A stretch of DNA of 40,866 bases from Klebsiella pneumoniae (GTDB lineage: Bacteria; Myxococcota_A; UBA796; GCA-2862545). The DNA is taken from positions 1-40,866 of the forward strand of contig CAMASI010000034.1 in NCBI GenBank assembly GCA_945861065.1. The letters run 5' to 3'. A program made the translations under genes and the position numbers. Shown here piece after piece: positions 7,601 through 15,850 of this stretch (position 1 is its first letter; the number at the start of each line of letters is the position of its first letter). Below the pieces are notes generated by a model, which was not told the DNA's origin, did no database searches, and saw only the letters and a program-made list of their open reading frames with translations.

Positions 7601-9497
7601 GCCCGTTCTGGCCGACTGCGACGACCTCCGGGCCGAGGCTTTCCCAGGCGCACCGGAACAGCGCAATGGATTGGATGACGACTGCAACGGCCTGGCCGAA
7701 GACGCCGACCCGGATTTTGACGGGTTGATCGACTGGGATGAGTGGGAGCTGAACACCAATCCGATGGATGCGGACACCGATCGCGACACGGTTCCGGATG
7801 GCGAAGAGGTCCCGGATCCCGCCATGCCTGCCGACACCGATGGGGATGGTGTCATCGACGCCCTGGATGATGAGGACGACGGAGACGACATTCCCACGGC
7901 GCACGAACAGGATGTCGACTCGGATCTCGATGGACGACCCGAGCCGGATGTGGATGGCGACGGGGTGCCCAATCGCCTCGACCTCGACACTGACGACGAC
8001 AGGCTCGACGACGCGCTTGAAGGGGAGGAGGATCTGGATCTGGATGATGTGCCAGACTACGCGGATTTCACCGGCGGTTGGGTCGGCGGCGGTTGCCAGG
8101 GTGGGGGAGGCGCATCTGCGTTGTTGATCCTTCCGCTGCTGCGTCGGCGGTCGTTGCGATGGCTTTTCGGACTTCTGATGGCGCCCGCGTTTGCCTTTGC
8201 GCAAGGCGTTGATGCACACGGCTTGCAACTGTTCGGCTCGTCTTCGTCCGGCTACACGCGGTTGTTGCCGGTGACGGCTGGAACGGCCATGGAGGTAGAT
8301 GCAGGGGTCATCCTCGACCAGGCAGCGCGCCCCCTGGTGGAAGTCATGCCGACTGAGCGCATCGCGGTGATCGAACAGCTGTCGACGGCGAATCTCGTCG
8401 CAGCATTCTCTCCTATCGAGCGCGTTCGAATCGACGTCGCAGCCCCACTCTATCTTGCAGGGTTTGATGCGGGTGGCCTATTTGCCGGGCCTGGCGACGT
8501 GCGTGTGGGCGCCGCGATTGGCCTTGTAGCCCCGAAGGGGTTCGTTCCCGGCGTACTGGTGGAACCTACCGCGTGGTTGCCCACAGGGGTGGAAGAACGG
8601 AATGTCGGTAGTCCCGATCCCGCTGGCGGGGTGGTGGTGTCGGTGGGGCACGATTGGCGTGCCCTGGGGTGGACTGCCAATGTCGGGCTGCGCGGCGGGC
8701 CCGCCACCGAGGTGCGGAACCTCCAGGTCGGATCTGGACCGATGTTCGGGGCCGGTGTGCGGGTGAGTCCGCGACCAGACCTGGCTTTGGTGGCCGAGCT
8801 TTCGGCTCAGGGCGCTTCTGGCTGGAACGACTGGCCTGTAGAAGCGACCGGCACCGTGCGCGGCCGTGGCCCTAAGGGGCGATGGTGGATGGCCGGTGGT
8901 GCAGCGGGCCTGACGGACGGCGTGGGTGCAGCGTCTTGGCGCCTGTTGTTGGGGAGTGGGCTCGGAAAACCTCCGGCAGCTTATCCCGAGCCAGAAGCCC
9001 GAATCATTCACGAACTCGTGGAGGTCCCGGTCCTCGACCCGGAGAAATTGACCTCGCCCGCCTTGCCAACACCGTTGGTGGAGCTGATCGACAATAGAAT
9101 CGTATTACATGAAAACTTGTTCTTTCGCGAGGCCAGCCACGAACTGCTCGCTCAGAGCGAACCGGTTTTGGCTGCGATTCGACAAATATTATTCGATCGC
9201 CCAGACATCGAGTTCCTTCTGGTGCAGGGCCATACCAATCGAACCGGATCTGAGGCCTACAATTTGATGTTGTCGGAAAACCGTTCGCGCTCCGTGTGCA
9301 ATTGGCTCATCACCCACGACATCGACAGAAAGCGGTTGCTGTTTAAGGGGTACGGGTACGCCGATCCTCTGGTCGCCCACGACGCGACAGATGCTGCGAG
9401 GCTCAACCGCAGGGTGGAATTCCTCGTCTTGAGGCCGGATGAACTGCCGGGCGATGCGCACGTTCCCGAGGATCCTTCGGTTTTGCCCGCGCGCTGA
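4668..9497 (+). CDS. Giant surface protein: Pmp-like beta-helix + MopE repeats + CTERM-like tail + OmpA-family C-terminus
   Basis: The 1609-residue product has a Sec signal peptide (core LILCFWFTLVAAYA). Residues about 30-700 form a right-handed beta-helix with many GGAL/GGAI and FDGN-type repeats, as in chlamydial polymorphic membrane proteins. Residues about 727-1136 carry MopE-type metal-binding repeats (CDD..., D.DCDG) grading into DTDGDGV calcium-binding-like repeats. At about 1140-1165 there is a Gly/Cys-rich stretch (GGGCQGGGG), a hydrophobic run and RRRS, closely resembling a MYXO-CTERM sorting tail. It is followed in frame by a second signal-peptide-like segment ending AFAFA. The rest is a barrel-like region and an OmpA peptidoglycan-binding domain (about 1465-1598; GHTNRTG, LSENRSRSV, NRRVEF). 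It looks like two secreted proteins fused in one frame. ATG 4668 is chosen for its basic n-region; ATG 4701 has GGAG eight bases upstream. A separate downstream gene could start at TTG 8154 or ATG 8178. Confidence 0.85.
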   Translation: MKAHVPRGVGTMLILCFWFTLVAAYARSWSVDSVGGDFDTVAEAIAAASAGDTVLIGAGTWVETVNTAGKDIDVIGVGPVGCVIAPAPGAVAVRMALGESAHMEGCTLRPTGARAVEIVGGAPTLANLVIDGGGASHLEGGGVYVTADAVVVMTEIEIGQTIALRGGGLFVGGGAAVALDDVTLENTSATWGGGLYVSDGVVTGTLLTIDKASSTYSGGGMYVFDGSVDLDELSLLDASGELSWGTGAMLLGGSSLVVRAGTIEGCGPMGVADLSGGGLRLEASTANLSNMAIVGNFATNGGALSLDDASAALLTDVVFDGNVAEQSGGAIEIAGASSVDCLGCIFIGNDATDGGALYAGADASLVDAGGDWSGNSSLGRGGAVRSDESMSLVFDGTTFDGNHAGSSGGALSVSDLFLPLELDGVIAEGNRSDDGDGGFLSTGADTSLTVSAGQFVDNDAETGSGGAISFEPGLGSDATAAFVSTTFDGNAAALRGGSLDVWQGELITVDGALFVDGSAGEDGGALCVRDVSDLTLVRSAAHGNTAVEHGGALYAEDVTGIVSVFASLFTENAGEFGGALAASGVTDFDVTNNTLLANDASASGAHLWVEDSALAFVNNIAAWGVDGGGLWSDLSTATSADLFYNDVLENDGGEWVGSFSDVLGISGNFSADPLLRAWSADGLLDDDLHLTGASPCMDAGEPSLFDLDGSRSDVGAYGGPLADVADADADGWLDHVDCDDNDPGRNPGISEVPYDGIDQDCDGWDLLDLDGDGFFGGIGGDDCDDTDAAIHSGAEDIWYDDVDSDCAGNSDFDQDGDGSDADAFGGGDCNDLDPLTSPQTQETWYNGVDENCDGGSDFDQDQDSFDAVGYGGLDCDDLNHAAFPGAAELCDGVDGDCDGVIDEDAVDPLVWFEDTDVDGYGLAEVWTVGCILPPGHAALAGDCDDTNPFVHPDAEEIWYDGVDQDCDGRDDDVDADGWPVLADCDDLRAEAFPGAPEQRNGLDDDCNGLAEDADPDFDGLIDWDEWELNTNPMDADTDRDTVPDGEEVPDPAMPADTDGDGVIDALDDEDDGDDIPTAHEQDVDSDLDGRPEPDVDGDGVPNRLDLDTDDDRLDDALEGEEDLDLDDVPDYADFTGGWVGGGCQGGGGASALLILPLLRRRSLRWLFGLLMAPAFAFAQGVDAHGLQLFGSSSSGYTRLLPVTAGTAMEVDAGVILDQAARPLVEVMPTERIAVIEQLSTANLVAAFSPIERVRIDVAAPLYLAGFDAGGLFAGPGDVRVGAAIGLVAPKGFVPGVLVEPTAWLPTGVEERNVGSPDPAGGVVVSVGHDWRALGWTANVGLRGGPATEVRNLQVGSGPMFGAGVRVSPRPDLALVAELSAQGASGWNDWPVEATGTVRGRGPKGRWWMAGGAAGLTDGVGAASWRLLLGSGLGKPPAAYPEPEARIIHELVEVPVLDPEKLTSPALPTPLVELIDNRIVLHENLFFREASHELLAQSEPVLAAIRQILFDRPDIEFLLVQGHTNRTGSEAYNLMLSENRSRSVCNWLITHDIDRKRLLFKGYGYADPLVAHDATDAARLNRRVEFLVLRPDELPGDAHVPEDPSVLPAR

Positions 9498-9548
9498 TCG
9501 ACCTGGGGCTGCGTTTGACGCCGGGAGCGAAGCGGGTCAAATCGCGGC

Positions 9549-10469
9549 ATGTCGTGGAACCGCGATGGCAAATCACGCGGGGTGCGCGACGGCCAACCAG
9601 GCGAAGTCGTCGCCATTGCGGGACGACGCGTCGAAGTTCGAGCGGAGGATCGATCCGTTCGCGTGTGCCACCTTGGGGGTGAGCCGTGTGCGGTCGGGGA
9701 CCGCGTACACTTCTTGCCGATGGGCGAGCTCGAGGGACGCGTGGTCGCGGTATTGCCCCGCGAACGGGCGCTCCGCCGTTTCGACAGAAGGGGGCGTGAG
9801 GAGATTCTGGCGGCGTGGCTCGACGGCCTGTTCATCATCGTCGCTTCGGAACCGCCGCTGTGGGTGGGCACCGTTGACAGGTTCGTGGTGGCTGCCCGCG
9901 CCGAGGGCCTCGCAGTGGTGGTCGTACTCAACAAGGTCGACCTTACGGTCCCGGCGGAGTTGCGCGCTGAGCTCGACCTTCGGGCCTCGGTCGGGGTGCC
10001 CTGGTTGGCCGCGAGTGCTCGCACCCGCGTTGGGCTTGAGGCATTGGCGGAACGGGTCGCGGCGTCGGAACGTCCGTGGGCCATCGTTGGGCCGTCCGGT
10101 ACGGGAAAGACATCGCTCGTGGCTGCGTTGTTGCCCGGGGTGGACGTCGGCGCGGTCGCCGAATTGTCGCCGTACTGGGGCACCGGTCAACACACAACGA
10201 CCGGGGCACGTCGATTTGATTTGCCGTCGGGAGGTGCGATCGTGGACGCACCTGGGATTCGTAGCTTTCAACCGGCAGTAAGCGATATCGAGACGTTGCG
10301 AAACCTGTTTCCCGGAATCGATTCGGTCAGTTGCCGTTACCGTGACTGTCTACATCGTGCGGGTGAAGACGGCTGCGGTGCCGATTCGTTGCCAGCTCCG
10401 CTGCTAGAATCCTACCGGCGTATGCTTGAGGAGGCCACGGCTTTGGCACAACGTGCGAGGCCCTGGTGA
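9549..10469 (+). CDS. rsgA: Ribosome small-subunit-dependent GTPase A (RsgA)
   Basis: RsgA is a GTPase that checks late assembly of the 30S ribosomal subunit and releases assembly factors. The 306-residue product shows the diagnostic circular permutation: G4 (NKVD, 128-131) comes before G1 (GPSGTGKT, 181-188) and G3 (DAPG, 233-236). An N-terminal OB-fold spans roughly residues 15-75. The C-terminal zinc site is C262-x4-C267-x-H269-x6-C276, one residue longer in the last spacing than the usual form. The gene starts 52 bases after the surface protein gene ends. Imperfect TTTGAC/GTCAAA arms lie at 9514-9541, just before the start. The lipoprotein gene starting near 10492 follows closely. Confidence 0.95.
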   Translation: MSWNRDGKSRGVRDGQPGEVVAIAGRRVEVRAEDRSVRVCHLGGEPCAVGDRVHFLPMGELEGRVVAVLPRERALRRFDRRGREEILAAWLDGLFIIVASEPPLWVGTVDRFVVAARAEGLAVVVVLNKVDLTVPAELRAELDLRASVGVPWLAASARTRVGLEALAERVAASERPWAIVGPSGTGKTSLVAALLPGVDVGAVAELSPYWGTGQHTTTGARRFDLPSGGAIVDAPGIRSFQPAVSDIETLRNLFPGIDSVSCRYRDCLHRAGEDGCGADSLPAPLLESYRRMLEEATALAQRARPW

Positions 10470-10491
10470 TGAACAATACCGACTGGTACGT

Positions 10492-11886
10492 ATGATGAGA
10501 TTCGCGTTGTGCACCCTGTGTTTTGCCTGCACTTCGTCTGTGGATTCTCCCTCGGATTCTGCAGATCCGATTCGTCCACCCGGTGCGGGTACGGGTACGG
10601 TCGCAGCACTGCTTTGTACCGATCCGGGCCATCCCCTGCGTCGGACGTGTACGGCCGACCTCGCCGAAGCTGCTGCGGTGACGTGGACCTGGGACGACGG
10701 AGAGGGAAATTCGGGGTCGGCCTTGACCCCGTCGGGAACACGCCACGAAGTATTTGTGTCGCTGCTGGTGCCCGACGCGGTGTACGAAATTGAGGGTGTG
10801 GATGATTCGGGCACGGTCGTTGCCAAAGGCGCGTTCGACGCGGATGGGCTTCCGGAATCATTATTATTGTCCTTCGACATTTCCGGTCAGCCCGGCGCGC
10901 CCTTTGTCGTATTCCCGTTTGGTTGTCATGACGCCCAATCGCTGTTGGTGGTCGCGCGCACGGATGGTGTCGTCGTTGGCTACGAAGACTTGGCGACTGC
11001 GTTTGGGTTTACCGGAAAACGACCCATTCGCGGCTTGACAGCAACCGAGGAAGGAACTTTTCTGGTGCTCGTTGGAAATGACGTGGTCGCCGAAGTCGAT
11101 TTCGCGCGGGGTATCGTCGCTTCGTTTTCGGCCGAGGCGGGCACGCTCCCGGCAGTCGTGCACCATGACGTGCTCCGTTCCGACGGTGTCTTGTGGGCGT
11201 TGACCGCGGAGGCGCGCAGTTTCGCGGGATCTTCGTATGTCATGGACGGCGTGATCGGGTTGGACGCTGCGGGTGGCGTGGTGGCTTCATGGAATGTGGC
11301 CGATGTGTTGACGCCGACCGGTGATGGCGCTGCCGGAGGCTATTGGGGTGAACGTTTTCCGGGGGCGATCGATTTCGTGCACGCCAATAGCCTTGCTGTA
11401 GACGATGACGGCGGTTTCTTGGTGTCCCTGCACAAAGAGGATGCTGTTCTGCGGCTCGACAAAGACTTCGTCTATGACTGGTTACTGGTGGGCAATCCTG
11501 CGAGCGCGCTCGCGCCGGGCGACGTCGTATTGGCGAGTGGGGGCGCCATCGTGCCGACATTTTCGGGGCAGCACCACGTGTGGTCGCCGGAGCCCGGGCT
11601 TCTGTGGATGTTGGACAATGAAGGCGCAGCCGACGGTGCCAGGGTGCTCGGGTTTGCCATCGACGGTGCGAGTGCAACGGCGATCGACGAACGTCAATCC
11701 GGGCTCAATTGTCCAGGCCAGGGAAATGCGAGCCGCCTGGAAAATGGAAATGCGTGGGTGGACTGCTCCGAGTCTGCCACATTTGTAGAATTGGAACCCG
11801 GGGGAGCAACAGTATTCTCGATGACGCCGAGTTGCAGCTACGGTGAGCCAAGCGACGAAACCTTGTACCGGGCGCTACCGTTTTAG
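10492..11886 (+). CDS. Arylsulfotransferase (ASST)-like lipoprotein, beta-propeller
   Basis: The 464-residue product begins MMRFALCTLCFACTSS, a short hydrophobic signal that probably ends in a lipidated Cys, followed by a Ser/Asp-rich tether. The body is rich in beta-strand repeats. Two segments recall arylsulfate sulfotransferase-type beta-propellers: FVHANSLAVDDDGGFLVSLH (a His-x-Asn-Ser motif, then LVS) and GQHHVW followed by WMLDNEG. Whether a catalytic histidine is conserved cannot be settled by eye, so it may be only an ASST-fold binding or surface protein. The start is ATG 10492 or 10495; an upstream TTG at 10426 would overlap rsgA and lacks a signal peptide. The 3' end overlaps the convergent coiled-coil lipoprotein gene by 12 bases. 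Confidence 0.7.
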   Translation: MMRFALCTLCFACTSSVDSPSDSADPIRPPGAGTGTVAALLCTDPGHPLRRTCTADLAEAAAVTWTWDDGEGNSGSALTPSGTRHEVFVSLLVPDAVYEIEGVDDSGTVVAKGAFDADGLPESLLLSFDISGQPGAPFVVFPFGCHDAQSLLVVARTDGVVVGYEDLATAFGFTGKRPIRGLTATEEGTFLVLVGNDVVAEVDFARGIVASFSAEAGTLPAVVHHDVLRSDGVLWALTAEARSFAGSSYVMDGVIGLDAAGGVVASWNVADVLTPTGDGAAGGYWGERFPGAIDFVHANSLAVDDDGGFLVSLHKEDAVLRLDKDFVYDWLLVGNPASALAPGDVVLASGGAIVPTFSGQHHVWSPEPGLLWMLDNEGAADGARVLGFAIDGASATAIDERQSGLNCPGQGNASRLENGNAWVDCSESATFVELEPGGATVFSMTPSCSYGEPSDETLYRALPF

Positions 11887-12405
11887 AAGGGTGACCGACC
11901 AGGTGCCATGCTGCGGTCGTTTCGCACCGACTTTTGGGACATCGTAGGTCCCAGCCAGCGTGTCGCCCGTGAGCGTTCCGGTCCAGTCGGTGGCAAAGGT
12001 GTCGCCTTTGGACGAAAATGCCACGCGGTTACCTTGGACCTGACCGGAAACGACCCCGCTTCCCTCAAGTTTTCCGGTGATCGTGACGCCACCCGTAAGT
12101 GTTTGCGACAAATCTACGGCGAGCACCAAGACCATGTCCGACGCAATGCCGTACGTTTCGTTGGTCGCAGTTCCGCCCCAGGTGCCAGCCATCGGTGATG
12201 CGGGAATGGGTGGGGCGGCGAGCGTCTCGATTCGCCCTTCGAGGAGAACCACCCGCTGGTCAAGCGCCTTGTTTTGGGTGTTCAGCCGGTCCAGTTCGCG
12301 CGTCAGCGTATCCGCGCGGTCCGACACGACAGCGATCTCGGCCCGGAGGCCTGGGACAGGGTCCGCGCAGGCCATCGCCAACAGGACTGGGAGGGTGAAA
12401 CGCAT
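11875..12405 (-). CDS. Small coiled-coil lipoprotein, function unknown
   Basis: The 176-residue product starts MRFTLPVLLAMAC, a clear lipobox with Cys13. Residues about 22-62 are heptad-like (LTRELDRLNTQNKALDQRV) and should form a coiled coil. After a Pro-rich linker, the C-terminal 105 residues form a Gly/Thr-rich beta domain (GTWGGTATNE, TLTGDTLAGTYDVP) like those of many envelope lipoproteins that fold as small beta-barrels or sandwiches. GGAGG lies six bases before ATG. It begins 18 bases after the rpsT stop on the same strand, so it is probably the second gene of an rpsT operon. I do not recognise a named family. Confidence 0.8.
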   Translation of the reverse strand: MRFTLPVLLAMACADPVPGLRAEIAVVSDRADTLTRELDRLNTQNKALDQRVVLLEGRIETLAAPPIPASPMAGTWGGTATNETYGIASDMVLVLAVDLSQTLTGGVTITGKLEGSGVVSGQVQGNRVAFSSKGDTFATDWTGTLTGDTLAGTYDVPKVGAKRPQHGTWSVTLLKR

Positions 12406-12423
12406 CGTAGTCCTCCCACGGGA

Positions 12424-12693
12424 TCACCGACGTGCGATTGCTTTCACCGCGGTGTTGAGACGACTGACGCGGCGAGCAGCTTGGTTGCGGTGGATGATGC
12501 CCTTGCCGCACACCCGATGGATGACGCTGGTCGCATCACGCAATTCGGTCATCGCCGAGCCATGGTCGCCCTTCGCCACGGCATCGCGGACGCGTTTGAT
12601 TTGATTGCGCATGCGGCTGCGCCAAGCGCGGTTACGCGCCCGAGCTTTCTCGGATTGTTTGAGCCGCTTGATCGCATCCTTGTGGTTCGCCAC
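12424..12693 (-). CDS. rpsT: Small ribosomal subunit protein bS20
   Basis: bS20 binds 16S rRNA and stabilises the 30S subunit. The 89-residue product begins (V)[17 protein letters not shown], matching the family start ANHKSA.KR, and continues with basic helices ending [13 protein letters not shown] at 12693 is chosen because it gives the normal N-terminus and has AGGAGA six bases upstream. An in-frame ATG at 12717 would add eight non-family residues. A sigma-70-like promoter lies about 60 bases upstream, in the divergent region shared with lepA. A lipoprotein gene follows after 18 bases. Confidence 0.95.
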   Translation of the reverse strand: MANHKDAIKRLKQSEKARARNRAWRSRMRNQIKRVRDAVAKGDHGSAMTELRDATSVIHRVCGKGIIHRNQAARRVSRLNTAVKAIARR

Positions 12694-12740
12694 CGATCTC
12701 TCCTGCCTGTGCGCCACTTAGGCGCCGCCGTCTTGTGATT

Positions 12741-12772
12741 GCGGGCCGCCGCTTATATGCATGGCGGCCCGC
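12741..12772. repeat. Perfect 10-base inverted repeat in the rpsT/lepA divergent region
   Basis: GCGGGCCGCC (12741-12750) and GGCGGCCCGC (12763-12772) are perfectly complementary and flank a 12-base AT-rich loop. The loop holds the -10-like TATAAG of the rpsT promoter (minus) and a TATATG that could serve lepA (plus). It could be an operator acting on both genes or an RNA hairpin in the rpsT leader. Neither role is shown by the sequence. Confidence 0.6.
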
Positions 12773-12780
12773 CGGGGCAA
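12752..12780 (-). promoter_or_regulatory. Probable sigma-70-type promoter of rpsT
   Basis: On the minus strand, TTGCCC (12780-12775) and TATAAG (12757-12752) are separated by 17 bases. This is 4/6 and 5/6 agreement with the consensus at ideal spacing. The predicted transcript start is near 12745, giving a leader of about 50 bases before the GTG. The promoter lies across the 10-base inverted repeat at 12741-12772. Confidence 0.45.
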
Positions 12781-12800
12781 CCACGGGGCACGGAGCTACC

Positions 12801-14606
12801 TTGCCGGACGCGTCCCGAATCCGCAACTTCGCCATCATCGCTCATATCGATCATGGCAAGAGCACGCTTGCGGATCGGCTGATTGAGAAGACCGGGGGCC
12901 TGTCGGACCGGGAGATGCGCGAGCAGGTGCTCGACTCGATGGACATCGAGCGGGAGCGCGGCATCACCATCAAGGCCCAAACCGCCTGTTTGCAGTACCG
13001 CGCATTGGATGGTTTGGAGTACACGCTCAACCTGATCGATACGCCGGGCCATGTGGACTTCACCTACGAGGTGAGCCGGTCGCTGTCGGCGTGCGAGGGC
13101 GTGCTGCTCGTGGTGGACGCGGCCCAAGGGATTGAAGCGCAGACGCTCGCCAACGTGTACCTCGCGCTTGAGGCCAACCTCGAAATCATCCCGGTCATCA
13201 ACAAAGTGGACCTGCCGAGTGCCGACGCTCAAGCGGTGCTCACGCAGTTGCGCGACGGCGTGGGGTTGCCGACCGGAGACGCGGTCCTGTGCTCTGCGAA
13301 GACGGGCCTCGGCATCGTTGACGTGTTGGAGGCGGTGGTACGGCTTGTTCCGCCACCTGCGGGCCCTCGCGACGCCCCGCTGCGGGCACTCATCGTGGAC
13401 AGCTGGTTCGACTCCTATGTGGGCGTGATCTGCCTCGTCCGCGTGATGGATGGTTCGGTGTCGGTGGGTGAGCGGATCCAGCTGATGGCGACAGGCTCGA
13501 AACATGAGGTCGGCAAACTTGGCGTGTTCCGGCCGAACGCGGAGTCCAGGCCCAAACTCGAGGCCGGCGAGGTGGGATTCATCGTCGCCAACATCAAGGA
13601 ACTCAAAGACGCGAGAGTCGGCGACACAGTGACCACGTTTGTACGTCCAGCGACCGTGGCGCTCCCTGGCTTCAAAGAAGCGAAGCCTATGGTCTACTCG
13701 GGTATTTATCCGGTGGACACGAACGCCTACAACAACCTCAGGGATGCGCTGGACAAGCTGCGGCTCAACGATTCCAGCCTCTCGGTGGAACCCGATGTGT
13801 CCGATGCCTTGGGCCTCGGCTTCCGGGTAGGTTTCCTCGGCCTGCTACACATGGAGATCACGCAGGAACGCCTGGAACGAGAGTACGATCTCGACCTCAT
13901 TTCCACGGCCCCGAGCGTCGTGTACAAGGTGCTCAAGCGCAACGGCAAACTGATCGAGATCCGGAGCCCGTCACAACTACCGCCTCTCGGCGAAGTGGAC
14001 GAGATCATGGAGCCCATCGCTCGGGTCACGCTGCACACGCCCGAGGTGTGGGTGGGGCCCGTACTCAAACTCGCCAACGAACGCCGGGGTCGGCAGTTTG
14101 ATTTTCAGGTCACCGCCCCGGGGCGCGTCGTGTTGGTGTACGACATTCCGTACGCCGAGGTGGTGTTCGACTTTTTTGACCGGCTCAAGAGTGCGTCCAA
14201 GGGCTACGCCTCGATGGACTACGAGATCCGGGAGTGGCGGACCGACGACCTCGTCAAGGTCGACATCCTGCTCAACGGTGACATCGTGGACGCGCTGAGC
14301 CTGCTCTGCCATCGTGACCAGAGCTACTACAAGGGCAGCGAGATGACCCGCAAGCTCAAGGAGTTCATTCCGCGCCAGATGTTTGAGGTGGCGATCCAGG
14401 CCGCCATCGGCAGCAAAATCGTGGCGCGCACGAATGTTCGCGCCATGCGAAAAGACGTGACAGCGAAATGCTACGGGGGCGACATCTCGCGTAAGCGCAA
14501 GCTGCTGGACAAACAGAAGGAGGGCAAGAAACGGATGAAATCTGTCGGCTCGGTAGAAGTACCGCAAGAGGCCTTCCTCGCGGTGCTTCGCGTAGGCGAG
14601 GACTGA
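12801..14606 (+). CDS. lepA: Elongation factor 4 (LepA), back-translocating GTPase
   Basis: EF4 is a ribosome-dependent translational GTPase that remodels stalled or mis-translocated ribosomes. The product shows [20 protein letters not shown] (G1), the switch I segment with [19 protein letters not shown] (G3) and NKVDLP (G4). The EF-G-like domains follow, then the LepA-specific C-terminal domain ending with the [16 protein letters not shown] segment. TTG at 12801 is chosen because it gives 601 residues, the usual LepA length, and has GGAG six bases upstream; GTG 12735 would add 22 residues of non-family sequence. It opens a six-gene run on the plus strand, and its TGA is directly followed by the GTG of the next gene. 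Confidence 0.95.
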   Translation: MPDASRIRNFAIIAHIDHGKSTLADRLIEKTGGLSDREMREQVLDSMDIERERGITIKAQTACLQYRALDGLEYTLNLIDTPGHVDFTYEVSRSLSACEGVLLVVDAAQGIEAQTLANVYLALEANLEIIPVINKVDLPSADAQAVLTQLRDGVGLPTGDAVLCSAKTGLGIVDVLEAVVRLVPPPAGPRDAPLRALIVDSWFDSYVGVICLVRVMDGSVSVGERIQLMATGSKHEVGKLGVFRPNAESRPKLEAGEVGFIVANIKELKDARVGDTVTTFVRPATVALPGFKEAKPMVYSGIYPVDTNAYNNLRDALDKLRLNDSSLSVEPDVSDALGLGFRVGFLGLLHMEITQERLEREYDLDLISTAPSVVYKVLKRNGKLIEIRSPSQLPPLGEVDEIMEPIARVTLHTPEVWVGPVLKLANERRGRQFDFQVTAPGRVVLVYDIPYAEVVFDFFDRLKSASKGYASMDYEIREWRTDDLVKVDILLNGDIVDALSLLCHRDQSYYKGSEMTRKLKEFIPRQMFEVAIQAAIGSKIVARTNVRAMRKDVTAKCYGGDISRKRKLLDKQKEGKKRMKSVGSVEVPQEAFLAVLRVGED

Positions 14607-14966
14607 GTGACGCTGCGACGGCTTGCCCGCGGCGTCGCGTGGTTTCTGGCTGCGTCGGCGTCATCGTTCGTCGTGGCCCTGGCGGTGCTGGTTTGGCCAG
14701 CGGTGCGCCTACAGATGACGCTGGACAAGGTCGTGCGAACGGTCGCGTTGGACTGGCGTGACTTTGGTCGGGAACGGGCGGAAGAGCGCCTCGCGGTCGA
14801 GTTCGGACGTATTGGGGTAGACGGCAGACGTTGCAGTTTTGTGGAGGAAGACGCTGTGCGGAGCGTGGTTTGCGGGCTGGACATCCCGGTCGCGCTTGGG
14901 TCTTGGGTCGTCAATCTTCCGGTGGGCGCGACGGCGGCACTGGGGCCCGGCGGCGAAATCCAATGA
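14607..14966 (+). CDS. Small single-pass membrane protein, function unknown
   Basis: The 119-residue product has a basic N-terminus (TLRRLARG) and one strong transmembrane helix (about residues 10-35, WFLAASASSFVVALAVLVW), followed by a soluble domain of about 80 residues with two cysteines (CSFVEEDAVRSVVC). I do not recognise the family. GTG start abuts the lepA stop, and its own TGA overlaps the pyrB ATG (ATGA), so it is translated as part of the lepA-pyrB run. Coupling at both ends is the best evidence that it is a real gene. Confidence 0.7.
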   Translation: MTLRRLARGVAWFLAASASSFVVALAVLVWPAVRLQMTLDKVVRTVALDWRDFGRERAEERLAVEFGRIGVDGRRCSFVEEDAVRSVVCGLDIPVALGSWVVNLPVGATAALGPGGEIQ

Positions 14967-15850
14967 ACCTGCTCGGCGTCAGGGATTTGGACCGGGCGGC
15001 GTTGACGGAATGGCTGGATGCTGCCGGGGCGGCGCGGTCACTTTCTGATGACGCCCATGCCGGGCGGGCAGTCGCATTGGTATTCAATGAGCCTTCCACG
15101 CGAACGCGCTTTTCGTTTGAACGCGCGGCGGGCCGGCTTGGGGCGCAGGTGTTGCCCTTTTCTCCCGCTTCTTCGTCCGCCACGAAGGGCGAGAGCCTAC
15201 TGGACACAGCGCGGCTGCTGGTGGCCGTCGGCGCGGAGTTGTTGGTGGTTCGGGACCGCATGGCGGGGACGCCGCACCATCTCGCGGCGCGCACGGGTGT
15301 GGCCGTGGTGAATGCGGGAGATGGTGCCAACGAACACCCGACCCAGGGGTTGGTTGATGCGTTCACGTTGCGCGAGCATTTCGGATCTCTGGTCGGACTT
15401 TCGGTCGCCATTGTCGGGGACGTACGGCACAGCCGCGTGGCGCGCAGTTCGTCTGCCGCACTCACGGCGCTCGGCGCACGCGTGACGGTCGCGGGACCGC
15501 GGTCCTTGGTGCCGCGCGAGTACACGGCCGAAGGGGTCGCCGTGGCCCATTTGATCGACGACGTGATCGGAATGGATGCGATCATGATGCTTCGTGTGCA
15601 ACGGGAACGTTTGGGTCGGGCTCAGATCGGCACGGTGGCAGACTACCGGGCCGGGTGGGGCCTGACCGAAGCGCGGGCCGAACGAATGGCGGCTCACGCG
15701 CGGGTGTTGCACCCGGCACCCATCAATCGCGGCGTGGAAATCGACGATGCGGTTGCCGACGGTGCACACTCCCTGATCCAGGAACAGCAAAGGAACGGTG
15801 TTCCGGTGCGTATGGCTGTGTTGGACCGCTGCTTGCGGATGGCCCGATGA
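14963..15850 (+). CDS. pyrB: Aspartate carbamoyltransferase catalytic subunit
   Basis: This enzyme condenses carbamoyl phosphate with aspartate, the committed step of pyrimidine synthesis. The 295-residue product keeps the active-site signatures: NEPSTRTRFSFE (carbamoyl phosphate loop), TKGES (catalytic Lys loop), NEHPTQGLVDAF, GDVRHSRVARS, LRVQRERL (Arg-x-Gln), and HPAPINRGVEI near the end. The enzyme should be active. ATG 14963 overlaps the previous stop (ATGA), and its TGA overlaps the start of the degenerate dihydroorotase. This PyrB-PyrC' pairing is known from bacteria in which the inactive dihydroorotase is a structural partner of ATCase. No pyrI is visible in the window. Confidence 0.95.
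   Translation: MNLLGVRDLDRAALTEWLDAAGAARSLSDDAHAGRAVALVFNEPSTRTRFSFERAAGRLGAQVLPFSPASSSATKGESLLDTARLLVAVGAELLVVRDRMAGTPHHLAARTGVAVVNAGDGANEHPTQGLVDAFTLREHFGSLVGLSVAIVGDVRHSRVARSSSAALTALGARVTVAGPRSLVPREYTAEGVAVAHLIDDVIGMDAIMMLRVQRERLGRAQIGTVADYRAGWGLTEARAERMAAHARVLHPAPINRGVEIDDAVADGAHSLIQEQQRNGVPVRMAVLDRCLRMAR

Noticed and set aside
6486..8228. 580-codon open frame on minus under the surface protein
   Set aside because: Product is Val/Ile/Arg-rich and arises from the Asp/Gly-rich repeats on the other strand; no domain is recognisable.
8154..9497. Separate OmpA gene starting at TTG 8154 or ATG 8178
   Set aside because: No clear Shine-Dalgarno is seen and there is no stop between it and the upstream part, so one CDS is reported and the alternative is kept as a finding.
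9514..9541. TTTGAC/GTCAAA inverted repeat before rsgA
   Set aside because: Short arms with a 16-base gap and no good -10 nearby; likely chance.
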